A stretch of DNA of 64,000 nt from positions 1 through 64,000 of the forward strand of contig JBLMZA010000081.1 in NCBI GenBank assembly GCA_050258555.1, written 5' to 3'. The DNA is from CAISDA01 sp050258555 (GTDB lineage: Bacteria > Bacteroidota > Ignavibacteria > UBA10030 > UBA8401). Each line of letters opens with the position of its first letter. Positions within the stretch are counted from its first letter, which is position 1. Both the position numbers and the translations under genes were made by a program. This document shows, in pieces, positions 25,687 to 33,696 of the stretch. The notes beneath the pieces are model-generated. The model was not told where the DNA came from and ran no database searches. It worked only from the letters and a program-made list of their open reading frames with translations.

Positions 25687-26516
25687 TGATTCTCATGGTC
25701 ACGCTCGAGCCGATCGGTGTGATCCGCACGCCGTATCGGGAAAAATACGATGCGCCGCGCCAGCCCGGCGCCGAAAGGCCCGAGGGTGCGAAGCCGGCCA
25801 AGGGCGTCATCAAGCTCCAGCGCGGCCATAATTTCGAGCAGGCGCTCGACGATCTTTCGGGCTTCGAGCGCATCTGGGTGATATCCTGGTTCGACCGCAA
25901 TCCGGACTGGAAGCCGAAGGTGCTTCCGCCGCGCGGCGGCCGCACCAAGCGCGGCGTCTTTGCCACGCGCTCTCCGCACAGGCCCAATCCGATCGGCATT
26001 TCCGTCTGCCGGCTGCTTTCAGTGAAGGGACTCTCGGTCACGGTGGCCGATCCCGATCTCCTGGATAAGACGCCGATACTCGATCTCAAGCCGTACATCC
26101 CGTATGCCGACGCCTTTCCGGACTCCCGCATCGGCTGGCTTGAAGCATCCGCCGCGGCGGCATCCGGCGCTCACGCCGACCAGTACTTTGTGGAAGTGTC
26201 CGCGCAGGCCCTCAGGCAGGATGCGTGGCTTGAAGCCGAAGCCCGTCTCGGACTTGTGGAGCGCGCCCGGCGCGTGCTCTCGCGCGATCCCCATCCGCAT
26301 CCCTACCGCCGCACATCGCTCAGGGCCGACGGCGCCTATGAATTCGCCTACAAGTCGTGGCGCGTCGTCTATCACCTCGAGGACAGCCGCGCCTGGATCG
26401 ACCGAATCGAAAGCGGATATGCTCATATGAGCATATCTTCATATGAAGACCGCGGCCAGGCCATACCCTCCGATTTCCCCCTCCATCGGCGCTTCATGGA
26501 TGCCTTCCGTTCGTGA
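25686..26516 (+). CDS. trmO: tRNA t6A37 methyltransferase TrmO
   Basis: 276 residues of the TsaA/TrmO family, which methylates N6-threonylcarbamoyl-adenosine 37 of tRNA(Thr) using SAM. The N-terminal barrel shows 'IGVIRTPYREKYDAPRQPG', 'IWVISWFDRN', 'RGVFATRSPHRPNPIGIS' and 'LLDKTPILDLKPYIPY'. A C-terminal domain (about 155-276) is the extension found in many bacterial TrmO proteins. It overlaps rfbC by one base but has no functional tie to it. Two tandem palindromes lie near its 3' end. Confidence 0.93.
   Translation: MILMVTLEPIGVIRTPYREKYDAPRQPGAERPEGAKPAKGVIKLQRGHNFEQALDDLSGFERIWVISWFDRNPDWKPKVLPPRGGRTKRGVFATRSPHRPNPIGISVCRLLSVKGLSVTVADPDLLDKTPILDLKPYIPYADAFPDSRIGWLEASAAAASGAHADQYFVEVSAQALRQDAWLEAEARLGLVERARRVLSRDPHPHPYRRTSLRADGAYEFAYKSWRVVYHLEDSRAWIDRIESGYAHMSISSYEDRGQAIPSDFPLHRRFMDAFRS
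26416..26449. repeat. Tandem palindromes centred on CATATG inside trmO
   Basis: A perfect 22-bp palindrome (26416-26437, core TGCTCATATGAGCA) is followed at once by a perfect 14-bp palindrome (26436-26449, TCTTCATATGAAGA); both centres read CATATG, 16-17 bp apart. They lie in the last 100 bases of trmO and about 95 bp upstream of the dap promoter. They could be dimeric regulator sites or chance. Confidence 0.5.
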
Positions 26517-26544
26517 GAAAAAATGAATTTCTTTGTTTCTTCTC

Positions 26545-26572
26545 TTGACACGCGCCGAATAATTGTTATCAT
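26545..26572 (+). promoter_or_regulatory. Promoter of the dap operon leader
   Basis: TTGACA (26545-26550), a 16-base spacer, and TATCAT (26567-26572) form a near-consensus housekeeping promoter. Its expected start site near 26579 is the 5' end of the lysine riboswitch, so the placement fits. The base composition here is AT-rich compared with the flanking genes. Confidence 0.75.
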
Positions 26573-26577
26573 ATAAG

Positions 26578-26780
26578 TAGTCACATAGAGGAGCGGTACA
26601 CACGAGTATCCGGCAGGAGAGCGAAACGGCTCGAAGAATGCCGGTGAAAAGGTAGCACGAAGTCAGTACCGCCGAAAGACCCGGGCGACGTTTCAGCCCG
26701 CGATCTTGGGGTGCATGCGCACGAGCATGCACACTGTCATTCAAATCACCATAGATTCGAATGAAGCGCTATTGACGATC
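26578..26780 (+). ncRNA. Lysine riboswitch (L box) aptamer
   Basis: Conserved lysine-riboswitch blocks occur in order: ATAGAGGAGCG (26585-26595), CGAGTAT (26603-26609), GCCGG-TGAAAAGG (26640-26652), CCGCCGAAAG (26669-26678), then CTTGGGG with TGCATGC/GCATGCA arms and CACTGTCA (about 26704-26740). P1 can form from GTCACATAG (26580-26588) and CTATTGAC (26769-26776), joining the ends. The downstream genes dapB, dapA and dapD make the lysine/DAP precursor, which is the classical target. A terminator follows at 26886, so lysine should cause premature termination. Confidence 0.93.
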
Positions 26781-26885
26781 TACACACATATACGACGCTC
26801 CCTGTCGGGTCCGCCTGGCTTTTCTGAACAAAAAGCACAGGAGGACGAAGTCCCGAACAATTTTCGTGCGCGTCGATCCTTGTTG

Positions 26886-26930
26886 AAAGTAGAGAGTCCT
26901 TTTTAAGCGCTTCTCTACTTTTTCCGTTTT
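26886..26930 (+). terminator. Riboswitch-controlled intrinsic terminator before dapB
   Basis: A perfect 10-bp stem (AAAGTAGAGA at 26886-26895 with TCTCTACTTT at 26912-26921), a 16-base loop and a T-rich tail (TTCCGTTTT). It stands between the lysine aptamer and dapB, as expected for the expression platform. I could not identify the anti-terminator strand with certainty. Confidence 0.85.
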
Positions 26931-26975
26931 ATGGACCGCCTTCCGGCGTCCGTAGAACCATGCAAGGAGAGACGC

Positions 26976-27716
26976 ATGCATATCGCACTTGTTGGATGCG
27001 GCCGCACCGGCCGCGAGATCGAAACCGCCGCCCCGGCGCGCGGCCATACGATCGCCGCCTGTTATACATCCCGAAATCCCCTTACACTGGAGCGCGCCGA
27101 AGAGCTCGGCGAGCGCCGCATCGACTGCCTGATCGATTTTTCCCATCCATCGGCCGTCATCGAACACATCCGCTGCGCCACACGCACGCATATTCCGATC
27201 GTTGTCGGCACCACAGGCTGGCAGGACCGGCTCGATGAAGCGTGCGCGATCATTCGTGCCGGCGAGGGCGCGATGGTCCATGCCGCAAACTTTTCTCCCG
27301 GCGCGGCGCTCTTCTTCCGCATCATCCGCGAGGCCGCCCGGCTCTTCAATCATGCCGACGGGTATGACGTGTCGCTGCATGAAGTGCACCATCGGTTGAA
27401 AAAGGACGTGCCAAGCGGCACCGCCGCTGTGATCGCGCGCATGCTCATCGAGGAACTCGATAGGAAGCGCTCCGTGCGCACGCAGGCGTCCGACACGGCA
27501 TCTCCCATCGGCGCGGAGGAGCTTTCCGTCACCAGCGCCAGAGTCGGCGCCGTCTTCGGCACGCATACGGTGACCTTCTCTTCGGAAGCCGATGAGATCG
27601 AGCTGACGCACCGTGCGCGAAGCCGCGCGGGCTTTGCGCTTGGCGCGCTCATGGCCGCCGAATGGGTGCGGGGCCGCTCGGGCATCTTCACATCGGACGA
27701 TGTCTTTTTCGGCTGA
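26976..27716 (+). CDS. dapB: 4-hydroxy-tetrahydrodipicolinate reductase
   Basis: 246 residues from ATG 26976, which has AAGGAG at 26964-26969; an in-frame ATG at 26931 abuts the terminator tract and is unlikely. The Rossmann motif is 'LVGCGRTGREI', and the substrate site is 'EVHHRLKKDVPSGTA' (His138, His139, Lys142). It reduces the DapA product with NAD(P)H in the DAP/lysine pathway. Its first half is somewhat compact compared with typical DapB (about 240-270). It is the first gene after the lysine riboswitch. Confidence 0.95.
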   Translation: MHIALVGCGRTGREIETAAPARGHTIAACYTSRNPLTLERAEELGERRIDCLIDFSHPSAVIEHIRCATRTHIPIVVGTTGWQDRLDEACAIIRAGEGAMVHAANFSPGAALFFRIIREAARLFNHADGYDVSLHEVHHRLKKDVPSGTAAVIARMLIEELDRKRSVRTQASDTASPIGAEELSVTSARVGAVFGTHTVTFSSEADEIELTHRARSRAGFALGALMAAEWVRGRSGIFTSDDVFFG

Positions 27717-27767
27717 GCATTCACAACAGACCTTGTTATTTCATCATTCATCACAGGAACTTTTAAT

Positions 27768-28670
27768 ATGTCTTCACCATTTGTATTTCGCGGCGCTGCC
27801 ACGGCGCTTGTCACGCCCATGCTGCCCTCGGGCGAGATCGACGAACCGGCGCTGCGGCGCCTGGTCGATTTTCAGATCGACAACGGCATCGATGCGCTTG
27901 TGCCCTGCGGCACCACTGGCGAGAGCGCCACGCTCAATCATGCCGAACATCATCACGTGATGGATATCGTCGTCTCGCAGACGGCGGGACGCGTGCCGGT
28001 CATCGTGGGCGCCGGCTCGAACTCGACGCGCGAAGCGGTCTCGCTCACGCAGCATGCGCGCGCCATCGGGGCCGATGCCGTGCTCTCGATCGCGCCCTAT
28101 TACAACAAGCCTGCGCAGGAGGGCTTCATCGGACACTACCGGGCCATCGCCGAAGCGGTCGATATTCCCGTGATCGTCTATAACGTGCCGGGCAGGACCG
28201 GAGCGAATATCACGGCCGAGACCACGCTGCGACTGGCCGAAATTCCCGGCATCGCCGGCATCAAGGAAGCCTCGGGCAGCATGCCCCAGATGATGGAGAT
28301 TCTGCGCGCAAAGCCGGAGCGCTTTTTTGTCCTCTCGGGCGATGATGCGCTCACGCTGCCTCTGATGGTGCTTGGCGCAGACGGCGTCATCTCCGTTGCC
28401 GCCAATGAAGTGCCGCATCACATGGCGCGCCTGGTGAAGCTCTGCCTGGAAGGAAAGTTCGCCGAAGCCCGGATGCTCCATGCCGAGCTTCTGCCGCTGA
28501 TGAATGCGAATTTCATCGAATCCAATCCGATTCCCGTCAAGGCCGCGCTGGCGATGATGGGCATGATCACGGAAACAATCCGCCTGCCGCTGACGCGGCT
28601 CTCGGGCGATCACCGGTTTTCCCTGCGCCGCGTGCTGGAAGACCTTCAACTGACAGGAGTGACACGATGA
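27768..28670 (+). CDS. dapA: 4-hydroxy-tetrahydrodipicolinate synthase
   Basis: 300 residues, a TIM-barrel lyase condensing pyruvate and aspartate semialdehyde. Motifs: 'ALVTPMLPSGEIDEPALRRL', 'VPCGTTGESATLNHAEH', 'YNVPGRTG' with the catalytic Tyr138, and the Schiff-base Lys166 in 'GIKEASG'. Second gene of the riboswitch-controlled operon; its end overlaps dapD by four bases. Confidence 0.97.
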   Translation: MSSPFVFRGAATALVTPMLPSGEIDEPALRRLVDFQIDNGIDALVPCGTTGESATLNHAEHHHVMDIVVSQTAGRVPVIVGAGSNSTREAVSLTQHARAIGADAVLSIAPYYNKPAQEGFIGHYRAIAEAVDIPVIVYNVPGRTGANITAETTLRLAEIPGIAGIKEASGSMPQMMEILRAKPERFFVLSGDDALTLPLMVLGADGVISVAANEVPHHMARLVKLCLEGKFAEARMLHAELLPLMNANFIESNPIPVKAALAMMGMITETIRLPLTRLSGDHRFSLRRVLEDLQLTGVTR

Positions 28671-29518
28671 GAACGACGACGATGGAACTGGAATTCATGG
28701 AAGAGGAAATCACCGAGCTCTTCGACGACTGCTCGATGCTGCCGTCGTATGCCGAAGAGGCGTTCGAGCGCTTCATGCAATTACTCGATCAAGGGGAGAT
28801 CCGTGCGGCCGAATACCGTGATGGCCAATGGCATGTGAATAGCTGGATCAAAAAGGGAATCCTGCTCGGATTCCGCCTGGGGCGCATCGAGCGCTCGGGG
28901 GCGGAAGAGGGCTCGCAGTTTTTCGACAAGCATACATTTCCCCTGAAGCGCTTCACGGAGGAGGACCGCGTGCGTATCGTTCCCGGAGGCACCGCTGTCA
29001 GGCGCGGGGCCTATGTGGCGCCGTCCGTGATCGTGATGCCGCCTTCCTATATCAATGCGGGCGCGTATGTGGCATCGGGAACGATGATCGATTCGCATGC
29101 ATTGGTCGGATCGTGCGCCCAGGTGGGGGAGCGCGTGCATGTCAGCGCGGCGGCACAGCTTGGAGGCGTGCTCGAACCCGTGGGCGCGCTTCCCGTGATC
29201 ATCGAGGACGACGTGTTGATCGGAGGCAACTGCGGCATCTATGAGGGCACGATCGTCAAGCGGCGCGCGGTCCTGGGCGCCGGAGTCTTCATCACGGCAT
29301 CGACGCCGGTCTATGACTGCGTCAATGAAACGATCATACGCAGGAATGAACAGGGATCGGTCGTCATTCCGGAAAACGCCGTCGTCGTGGCCGGCACGCG
29401 ATCCATACGCGGACGCTTTGCCGACGCGCAGGCTCTCTCGGTCTATACGCCGCTCATCGTGAAATACCGCGACGAGAAGACCGACGCGCGCACGGCGCTC
29501 GAAGACATCCTGCGCTGA
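28667..29518 (+). CDS. dapD: Tetrahydrodipicolinate N-succinyltransferase
   Basis: 283 residues. The N-terminal helical domain includes 'GEIRAAEYRDGQWHVNSWIK', and the second half is a left-handed beta helix of hexapeptide repeats ('GAYVAPSVIVMPPSYINAGAYVASGT' in parts, 'DDVLIGGNCGIYEGTIVKRRAVLGAGV'). It uses succinyl-CoA, so this organism makes meso-DAP by the succinylase branch; the later genes (dapC, dapE, dapF) are not here. The ATG overlaps the dapA stop. Confidence 0.94.
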   Translation: MRTTTMELEFMEEEITELFDDCSMLPSYAEEAFERFMQLLDQGEIRAAEYRDGQWHVNSWIKKGILLGFRLGRIERSGAEEGSQFFDKHTFPLKRFTEEDRVRIVPGGTAVRRGAYVAPSVIVMPPSYINAGAYVASGTMIDSHALVGSCAQVGERVHVSAAAQLGGVLEPVGALPVIIEDDVLIGGNCGIYEGTIVKRRAVLGAGVFITASTPVYDCVNETIIRRNEQGSVVIPENAVVVAGTRSIRGRFADAQALSVYTPLIVKYRDEKTDARTALEDILR

Positions 29519-29534
29519 AAGAGCGCCGCGCCTG

Positions 29535-30518
29535 TTACGCCTCGCGTATGCGCTTGACGGGGTTGAACCGGTTGTAGCCTTTCTCGCCGTACGGATCGAG
29601 CTTCGCCGACCATGCCTTTTCGAGCGCTTCGAGCGCCACGCTGGTGTTCACATCGGGATCCTCCTTCACGGTTTCCAGGATCTCGAATGTGAACTGGCCG
29701 GCGCCATACGTGTTCCAGTCTTTTTGCATCTCGCGGTTGGGATGGCTTCCGACCGAAAGCACGAAGCGGTGCTTGTTCCACGGACCGTGAAGATTGAGGC
29801 TGCTGCCGAGCATGAAGCGCCCGGTGGCCAGGTTGCGGATCTGATAGACGCCGGCTTCTACGGGCGTCTGCTTGTAGCGTGTCTTGATGTCCTTGTATGA
29901 ATCCATTGGTGTCTCCTGTGTCTGTGCTGGTGCGCGCCTCGCGGCGCCTGCTGTTGTCTCGGTGCCTGAGATGCGCTCGTACTGCTGGTTGGCGCGGCGG
30001 AACAATCCTTCATCGACCAGTTCGCGCCTGATCGTGCAGTAATCGTCGTATTCCCGCTCGATCACGGCATCGACTTCCGGCTCGCTGTAGAGGCGGCCGG
30101 GCGTGAAGCGCCCGGCGAAATGCTCGAGCACGATGAGGCGCTTTTTCTTCTGCGTCGGAAGCTGACGGAGCCTTCCGCCGCGCATGAAGGTCTGAAGCAC
30201 CTTGCGGCGGTAGGCATCCAGGCGCGTATCCAATAATTGTGTGCGCTCATCGGCAAACGTGAGCAGATCGGAAAGCGGCATGCGAAGCTTCGTCTCGTCG
30301 AGCGAATAGAGCGTATAATACTGCTCTTTTGCGCGGCTGAGAATGCCCGCCTGTTCGAGCTTATTGAGATGGAAGGAGACCGTGGAGGGCGTGAGCTTCA
30401 ATTGCGCGGCGAGCTCCTCGGTGTAGCGCGGACGCTCCTTCAAGAGGCAGACAAGCTCGATGCGCGTCTCATCGGCAAGCGCCTTGAGCAGGGCGAGGCT
30501 TTCTTTGCGTGTCATCAT
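29535..30518 (-). CDS. ArsR-type HTH / DUF2087 / GIY-YIG-like fusion regulator
   Basis: 327 residues from the ATG at 30518. Residues about 1-85 form an ArsR-type winged helix ('LLKALADETRIELVCLLKE', 'LTPSTVSFHLNKLEQAGIL'). Residues about 120-185 match DUF2087 ('KKKRLIVLEHFAGRFTPGRLYSE'). After a Thr/Ala linker, residues about 210-320 resemble a GIY-YIG domain ('EAGVYQIRNLATGRFMLGSS', 'KHRF', 'FTFEILE'); the second motif reads MLG, so the second Tyr is lost. No cysteine metal site of classical ArsR is evident. It is the only confident minus-strand gene in the window. Likely a transcription regulator with its own operator at 30556-30604; the ligand is unknown. Confidence 0.85.
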   Translation of the reverse strand: MMTRKESLALLKALADETRIELVCLLKERPRYTEELAAQLKLTPSTVSFHLNKLEQAGILSRAKEQYYTLYSLDETKLRMPLSDLLTFADERTQLLDTRLDAYRRKVLQTFMRGGRLRQLPTQKKKRLIVLEHFAGRFTPGRLYSEPEVDAVIEREYDDYCTIRRELVDEGLFRRANQQYERISGTETTAGAARRAPAQTQETPMDSYKDIKTRYKQTPVEAGVYQIRNLATGRFMLGSSLNLHGPWNKHRFVLSVGSHPNREMQKDWNTYGAGQFTFEILETVKEDPDVNTSVALEALEKAWSAKLDPYGEKGYNRFNPVKRIREA

Positions 30519-30555
30519 TGGCGGGTGCGGGAATGAAAAATATAATGTGATGTGT

Positions 30556-30604
30556 ATCGAATCAAATATAGGAAGAATTTCCCCGCAAGTCAATATGATT
30601 CGAT
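30556..30604. promoter_or_regulatory. Inverted repeat, candidate operator of the ArsR fusion gene
   Basis: ATCGAATCA (30556-30564) and TGATTCGAT (30596-30604) are perfect 9-bp inverted copies 31 bases apart. They bracket the minus-strand promoter: one arm overlaps the -7 box/start site and the other lies just upstream of the -33 TTG. Their spacing (40 bp, near four helical turns) would put two bound dimers on one face of DNA. Autoregulation is inferred. Confidence 0.55.
30563..30593 (-). promoter_or_regulatory. Bacteroidota-type promoter of the ArsR fusion gene
   Basis: On the minus strand TTG (30593-30591), 20 bases, then TATATTTG (30570-30563) match the TTG-N19/20-TAnnTTTG housekeeping promoter of the Bacteroidota and relatives. 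Expected transcription start is near 30556, about 40 bases before the ATG at 30518. Confidence 0.6.
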
Positions 30605-30830
30605 GCTGATCAAAATAAATTAGTCCTTCCGCCGGGCTTCCCGGTTTCTCTTTTCGAATTCTCTTCGTATATTGGCAGCGCCCCTGTCCTTTGGAAAAGT
30701 GATGCTGCCGGCACGCCTCGCCGCACTCCTCCGCAGGGCCGCACAGACCTGCAATTCTTCCGCCTCCGCGCGTGTTACAGGATATCATGCGTTTTCTCTT
30801 TTTTTAATATTTTCACGTGAGGCGGATGAA

Positions 30831-32168
30831 ATGAATAAACGCGCAGTCTTTACGGTGCTGGCGCTGTTTCTTGCCACGCTGCCTTCGGCGCTTCAAGCCC
30901 AGCAGGTTCCGGCGATCGGTGCATTGCTCTCGGCGGTGTCCGCCGACAGCCTGCTGTCGTATACCGGCCAATTGGAACGCGCCTCGGGCTATTACAGCCG
31001 GGTGGCCTATACGCCAGGCAACGATTCCAGCGTTCAGTACATTCTGCGCGCATTCCGGCGTTCTCCCGGCGTTACGCGAACCGCGCTCGATACGTTCACC
31101 GTGCCCGAGGCCCAGGCGCCCTTCAATACGCGCGTGCTCTCGAATGTCTACGGTGTGATCAAGGGAAAGAAGGATTCGATGACGGCGGTCGTGATCGGCG
31201 CCCATCTCGACACATACGCGGGAAGGGAATCGACCTGGGCTTCGCAGTGGCAGACCATCCGCGCTCCCGGCGCCGACGATAACGGCTCGGGCGTCTCGGC
31301 GGTGATGGAGACCGCCCGCATCTTCGGCGGCGCCTCGCTCTACGGATATTCGAACGATTATACGATCATCGTTGCGGCCTTCAACGCCGAAGAAGCCGGC
31401 CGCGCCTATCCCGTCTATCTCTACGGCAGTTCGCACTTTGCCGCGCGCTTGAAAAAGGAAGGCTACACGGTGCGTGCGATGATCAATATCGACATGATCG
31501 GCTACAATACGGCGCTTACATCGGATGTCGTTTCGGATGAGCGCTCGCGCCCGATCGGAGAAACGGCCGTGGCCGTCAACACTCAGTACGGACTCGGCCT
31601 TGCGATGAACGCTCCGCCGTTTGTCTTTGCGACCTATTCGGACCACAGCTCGTTCTGGAGGGAGTCGTATCCTGCCATCCTTCTGATCGAGCATGCGCCG
31701 CCCAATGCGAGCGCCCAGAATTACACGGCGAACATTCTCTATCATTCAAGCCATGATACCGTGGGCGCACTGAATCCCGTGCTCATGCAGAAAAATACGC
31801 AGCTTGCGATCGGCACCGCCGCCATCCTTGCATCGGCACTGGCCGCAAGCGGCGTCACGAAAATCGAGGAGCATGCACCCTCGGCATTTGCGCTCACGCA
31901 GAATTATCCGAATCCGTTCAATCCTTCGACCATGCTGCGCTTCACGGTTGCGCGCCGCGCGCAGATCGATCTCACGGTGGTCGATGTCTTGGGGCGCCTG
32001 GTGGCGCATCTGGTCTCACGCGAGATGGAGCCGGGCACGTACGAGGCCGAGTGGAACGCGTCCGATCTCCCCTCGGGCGTCTACATTGCCGTGCTGCGGG
32101 CCGCGGAACGCGGCCCCGAACCGCGCCGCGTTTTTCTTTCCACGAAGAAACTTTTAATGCAAAAATAG
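30831..32168 (+). CDS. Secreted M28-family peptidase with type IX sorting domain
   Basis: 445 residues from ATG 30831, chosen because it begins a clear signal peptide ('RAVFTVLALFLATLPSALQA'). The M28 zinc aminopeptidase core has the ligands in 'GAHLDTY' (His125, catalytic Asp127), 'APGADDNGSG', 'FNAEEAG', 'NIDMIGY' and 'YSDHSSF'. The last ~75 residues are a type A sorting domain ('NYPNPFNPSTMLRFTV', 'VDVLGRLV', 'GTYEAEW', 'SGVYIAVL'), recognised by the type IX secretion system. It should be exported to the cell surface or medium to release amino acids from peptides. Confidence 0.93.
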   Translation: MNKRAVFTVLALFLATLPSALQAQQVPAIGALLSAVSADSLLSYTGQLERASGYYSRVAYTPGNDSSVQYILRAFRRSPGVTRTALDTFTVPEAQAPFNTRVLSNVYGVIKGKKDSMTAVVIGAHLDTYAGRESTWASQWQTIRAPGADDNGSGVSAVMETARIFGGASLYGYSNDYTIIVAAFNAEEAGRAYPVYLYGSSHFAARLKKEGYTVRAMINIDMIGYNTALTSDVVSDERSRPIGETAVAVNTQYGLGLAMNAPPFVFATYSDHSSFWRESYPAILLIEHAPPNASAQNYTANILYHSSHDTVGALNPVLMQKNTQLAIGTAAILASALAASGVTKIEEHAPSAFALTQNYPNPFNPSTMLRFTVARRAQIDLTVVDVLGRLVAHLVSREMEPGTYEAEWNASDLPSGVYIAVLRAAERGPEPRRVFLSTKKLLMQK

Positions 32169-32232
32169 TTGTATATTCAGAAAAATATCAGCTGTCCCCA
32201 AATTTCCCCTACTCTCTCTATAAAGGTCTCTT

Positions 32233-33573
32233 ATGTCAGATTACGCCCAAAGCCTGTTGGCTCATGTCAAAGCCAAGAATCCTGCTGAACCCGAATTTCA
32301 CCAGGCCGTCGAAGAGGTCCTCGAGTCGCTCGAGCTCGTGCTCGCGCGTCATCCCGAATACCGGTCGGCCAAGATCCTGGAGCGCATGGTCGAACCCGAG
32401 CGCGTCGTGATGTTCCGCGTGCCGTGGATGGACGATCAGGGCGAGGTCCACATCAACCGCGGCTTCCGCATACAGATGAACTCCGCCATCGGCCCGTATA
32501 AAGGCGGACTGCGTTTCCATCCTTCGGTCACGCTCGGCATCCTGAAGTTCCTCGCCTTCGAGCAGGTCTTCAAGAACAGCCTCACGAGCCTGCCCATGGG
32601 CGGAGGCAAGGGCGGTTCGGATTTCGATCCGAAGGGAAAGTCGGACAACGAAGTGATGCGCTTCTGCCAGAGCTTCATGACCGAGCTCTACCGCCACATC
32701 GGTCCCAATATCGACGTGCCTGCAGGAGATATCGGCGTGGGCGGACGCGAAATCGGATACCTCTTCGGACAGTACAAGCGCCTGACGAAGGATTTCTCGG
32801 GCGTGCTCACAGGCAAGGGCATCAACTGGGGCGGCTCGCTCGTGCGGCCCGAGGCGACGGGATTCGGCGTCGTCTACTTCGCCGAGGAGATGCTCAAGTC
32901 GAAGGGACAGTCGCTCGAGGGCAAGACGGTGGCCGTCTCGGGCTTCGGCAATGTTGCCTGGGGCGCGGTGCGCAAAGCCACGCAGCTCGGCGCCAAGGTC
33001 GTCACGCTCTCGGGTCCCGACGGCTTCATCTATGACAAGGACGGCATTTCGGGAGAGAAGATCGAATACATGCTCGAGATGCGCGCCAGCGCCCGGGACT
33101 GCGTGAAGGATTACGCCGACCGCTTCAAAGTCGAATTCCACGCCGGCAAACATCCCTGGAGCGTGAAGGTCGATGTGGCGCTTCCCTGCGCGACGCAGAA
33201 CGAACTGAACGAAGCCGACGCGCGAGACCTCGTCACAAACGGCTGTCTCTGCGTGACCGAAGGCGCCAATATGCCCACGACGCTCGGCGGCGTCAAGGTG
33301 TTCCAGGAAGCGGGCATCCTCTTCTCGCCCGGCAAGGCGTCGAACGCCGGCGGCGTGGCCACATCGGGACTCGAGATGAGCCAGAACTCGATGCGCCTGC
33401 CCTGGCCTGCAGAAGAAGTCGACCAGCGCCTGCACCAGATCATGAAGGCCATCCATTCGACATGCCTCGAGAATGCGGAAAAATACGGCACGCCGGGCAA
33501 CTATGTGAACGGCGCCAATATCGCCGGCTTCCTGAAGGTGGCCGATGCGATGATGGATCAGGGACTGGTCTGA
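32233..33573 (+). CDS. gdhA: Glutamate dehydrogenase (hexameric, NADP-type class)
   Basis: 446 residues, the length of the bacterial hexameric 50-kDa enzyme. Substrate site motifs 'GPYKGGLRFHPSV', 'LPMGGGKGGSDFDPKGKS' and 'PAGDIGVGGREIGYLFGQYKR'; the Rossmann domain has 'VAVSGFGNVAWGA', and 'EGANMPTT' follows. It interconverts 2-oxoglutarate plus ammonium and glutamate. Cofactor preference (NADPH) is inferred from subfamily. AAAGG lies 5' of the ATG. It is 64 bases after the peptidase gene, perhaps linking peptide use with ammonium handling. Confidence 0.96.
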   Translation: MSDYAQSLLAHVKAKNPAEPEFHQAVEEVLESLELVLARHPEYRSAKILERMVEPERVVMFRVPWMDDQGEVHINRGFRIQMNSAIGPYKGGLRFHPSVTLGILKFLAFEQVFKNSLTSLPMGGGKGGSDFDPKGKSDNEVMRFCQSFMTELYRHIGPNIDVPAGDIGVGGREIGYLFGQYKRLTKDFSGVLTGKGINWGGSLVRPEATGFGVVYFAEEMLKSKGQSLEGKTVAVSGFGNVAWGAVRKATQLGAKVVTLSGPDGFIYDKDGISGEKIEYMLEMRASARDCVKDYADRFKVEFHAGKHPWSVKVDVALPCATQNELNEADARDLVTNGCLCVTEGANMPTTLGGVKVFQEAGILFSPGKASNAGGVATSGLEMSQNSMRLPWPAEEVDQRLHQIMKAIHSTCLENAEKYGTPGNYVNGANIAGFLKVADAMMDQGLV

Positions 33574-33696
33574 TACGCGGCACGCACACAGAGTGAGAGA
33601 ACGTACGTCCAGCCTGGCGGGTCACGCGTTCGCTCTGCACACACACGCATGTGCGCAGAACGAATGCCGATCCGCCGGGCTTTTGTGTATGAATCA

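Larger units (their letters stand above)
30519..30830. other. Divergent intergenic region between the ArsR fusion and the M28 peptidase
   Basis: 312 bases without a gene. The left half holds the minus-strand promoter and inverted repeat described separately. The right half has a TATATTGG box (30668-30675) resembling the one at 24142, with only a weak -33 match, and an AT-rich stretch before the peptidase ATG. No terminator or RNA gene was recognised. Confidence 0.6.

Noticed and set aside
26706..26906. Short open frame inside the lysine riboswitch leader
   Set aside because: It covers aptamer helices and the terminator, has no ribosome binding site and no recognisable product.
33580..33630. 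Possible hairpin after gdhA
   Set aside because: Arms (GAGAGAACG with CGTTCGCTC) have a mismatch and no T tract follows, so a terminator is not supported.
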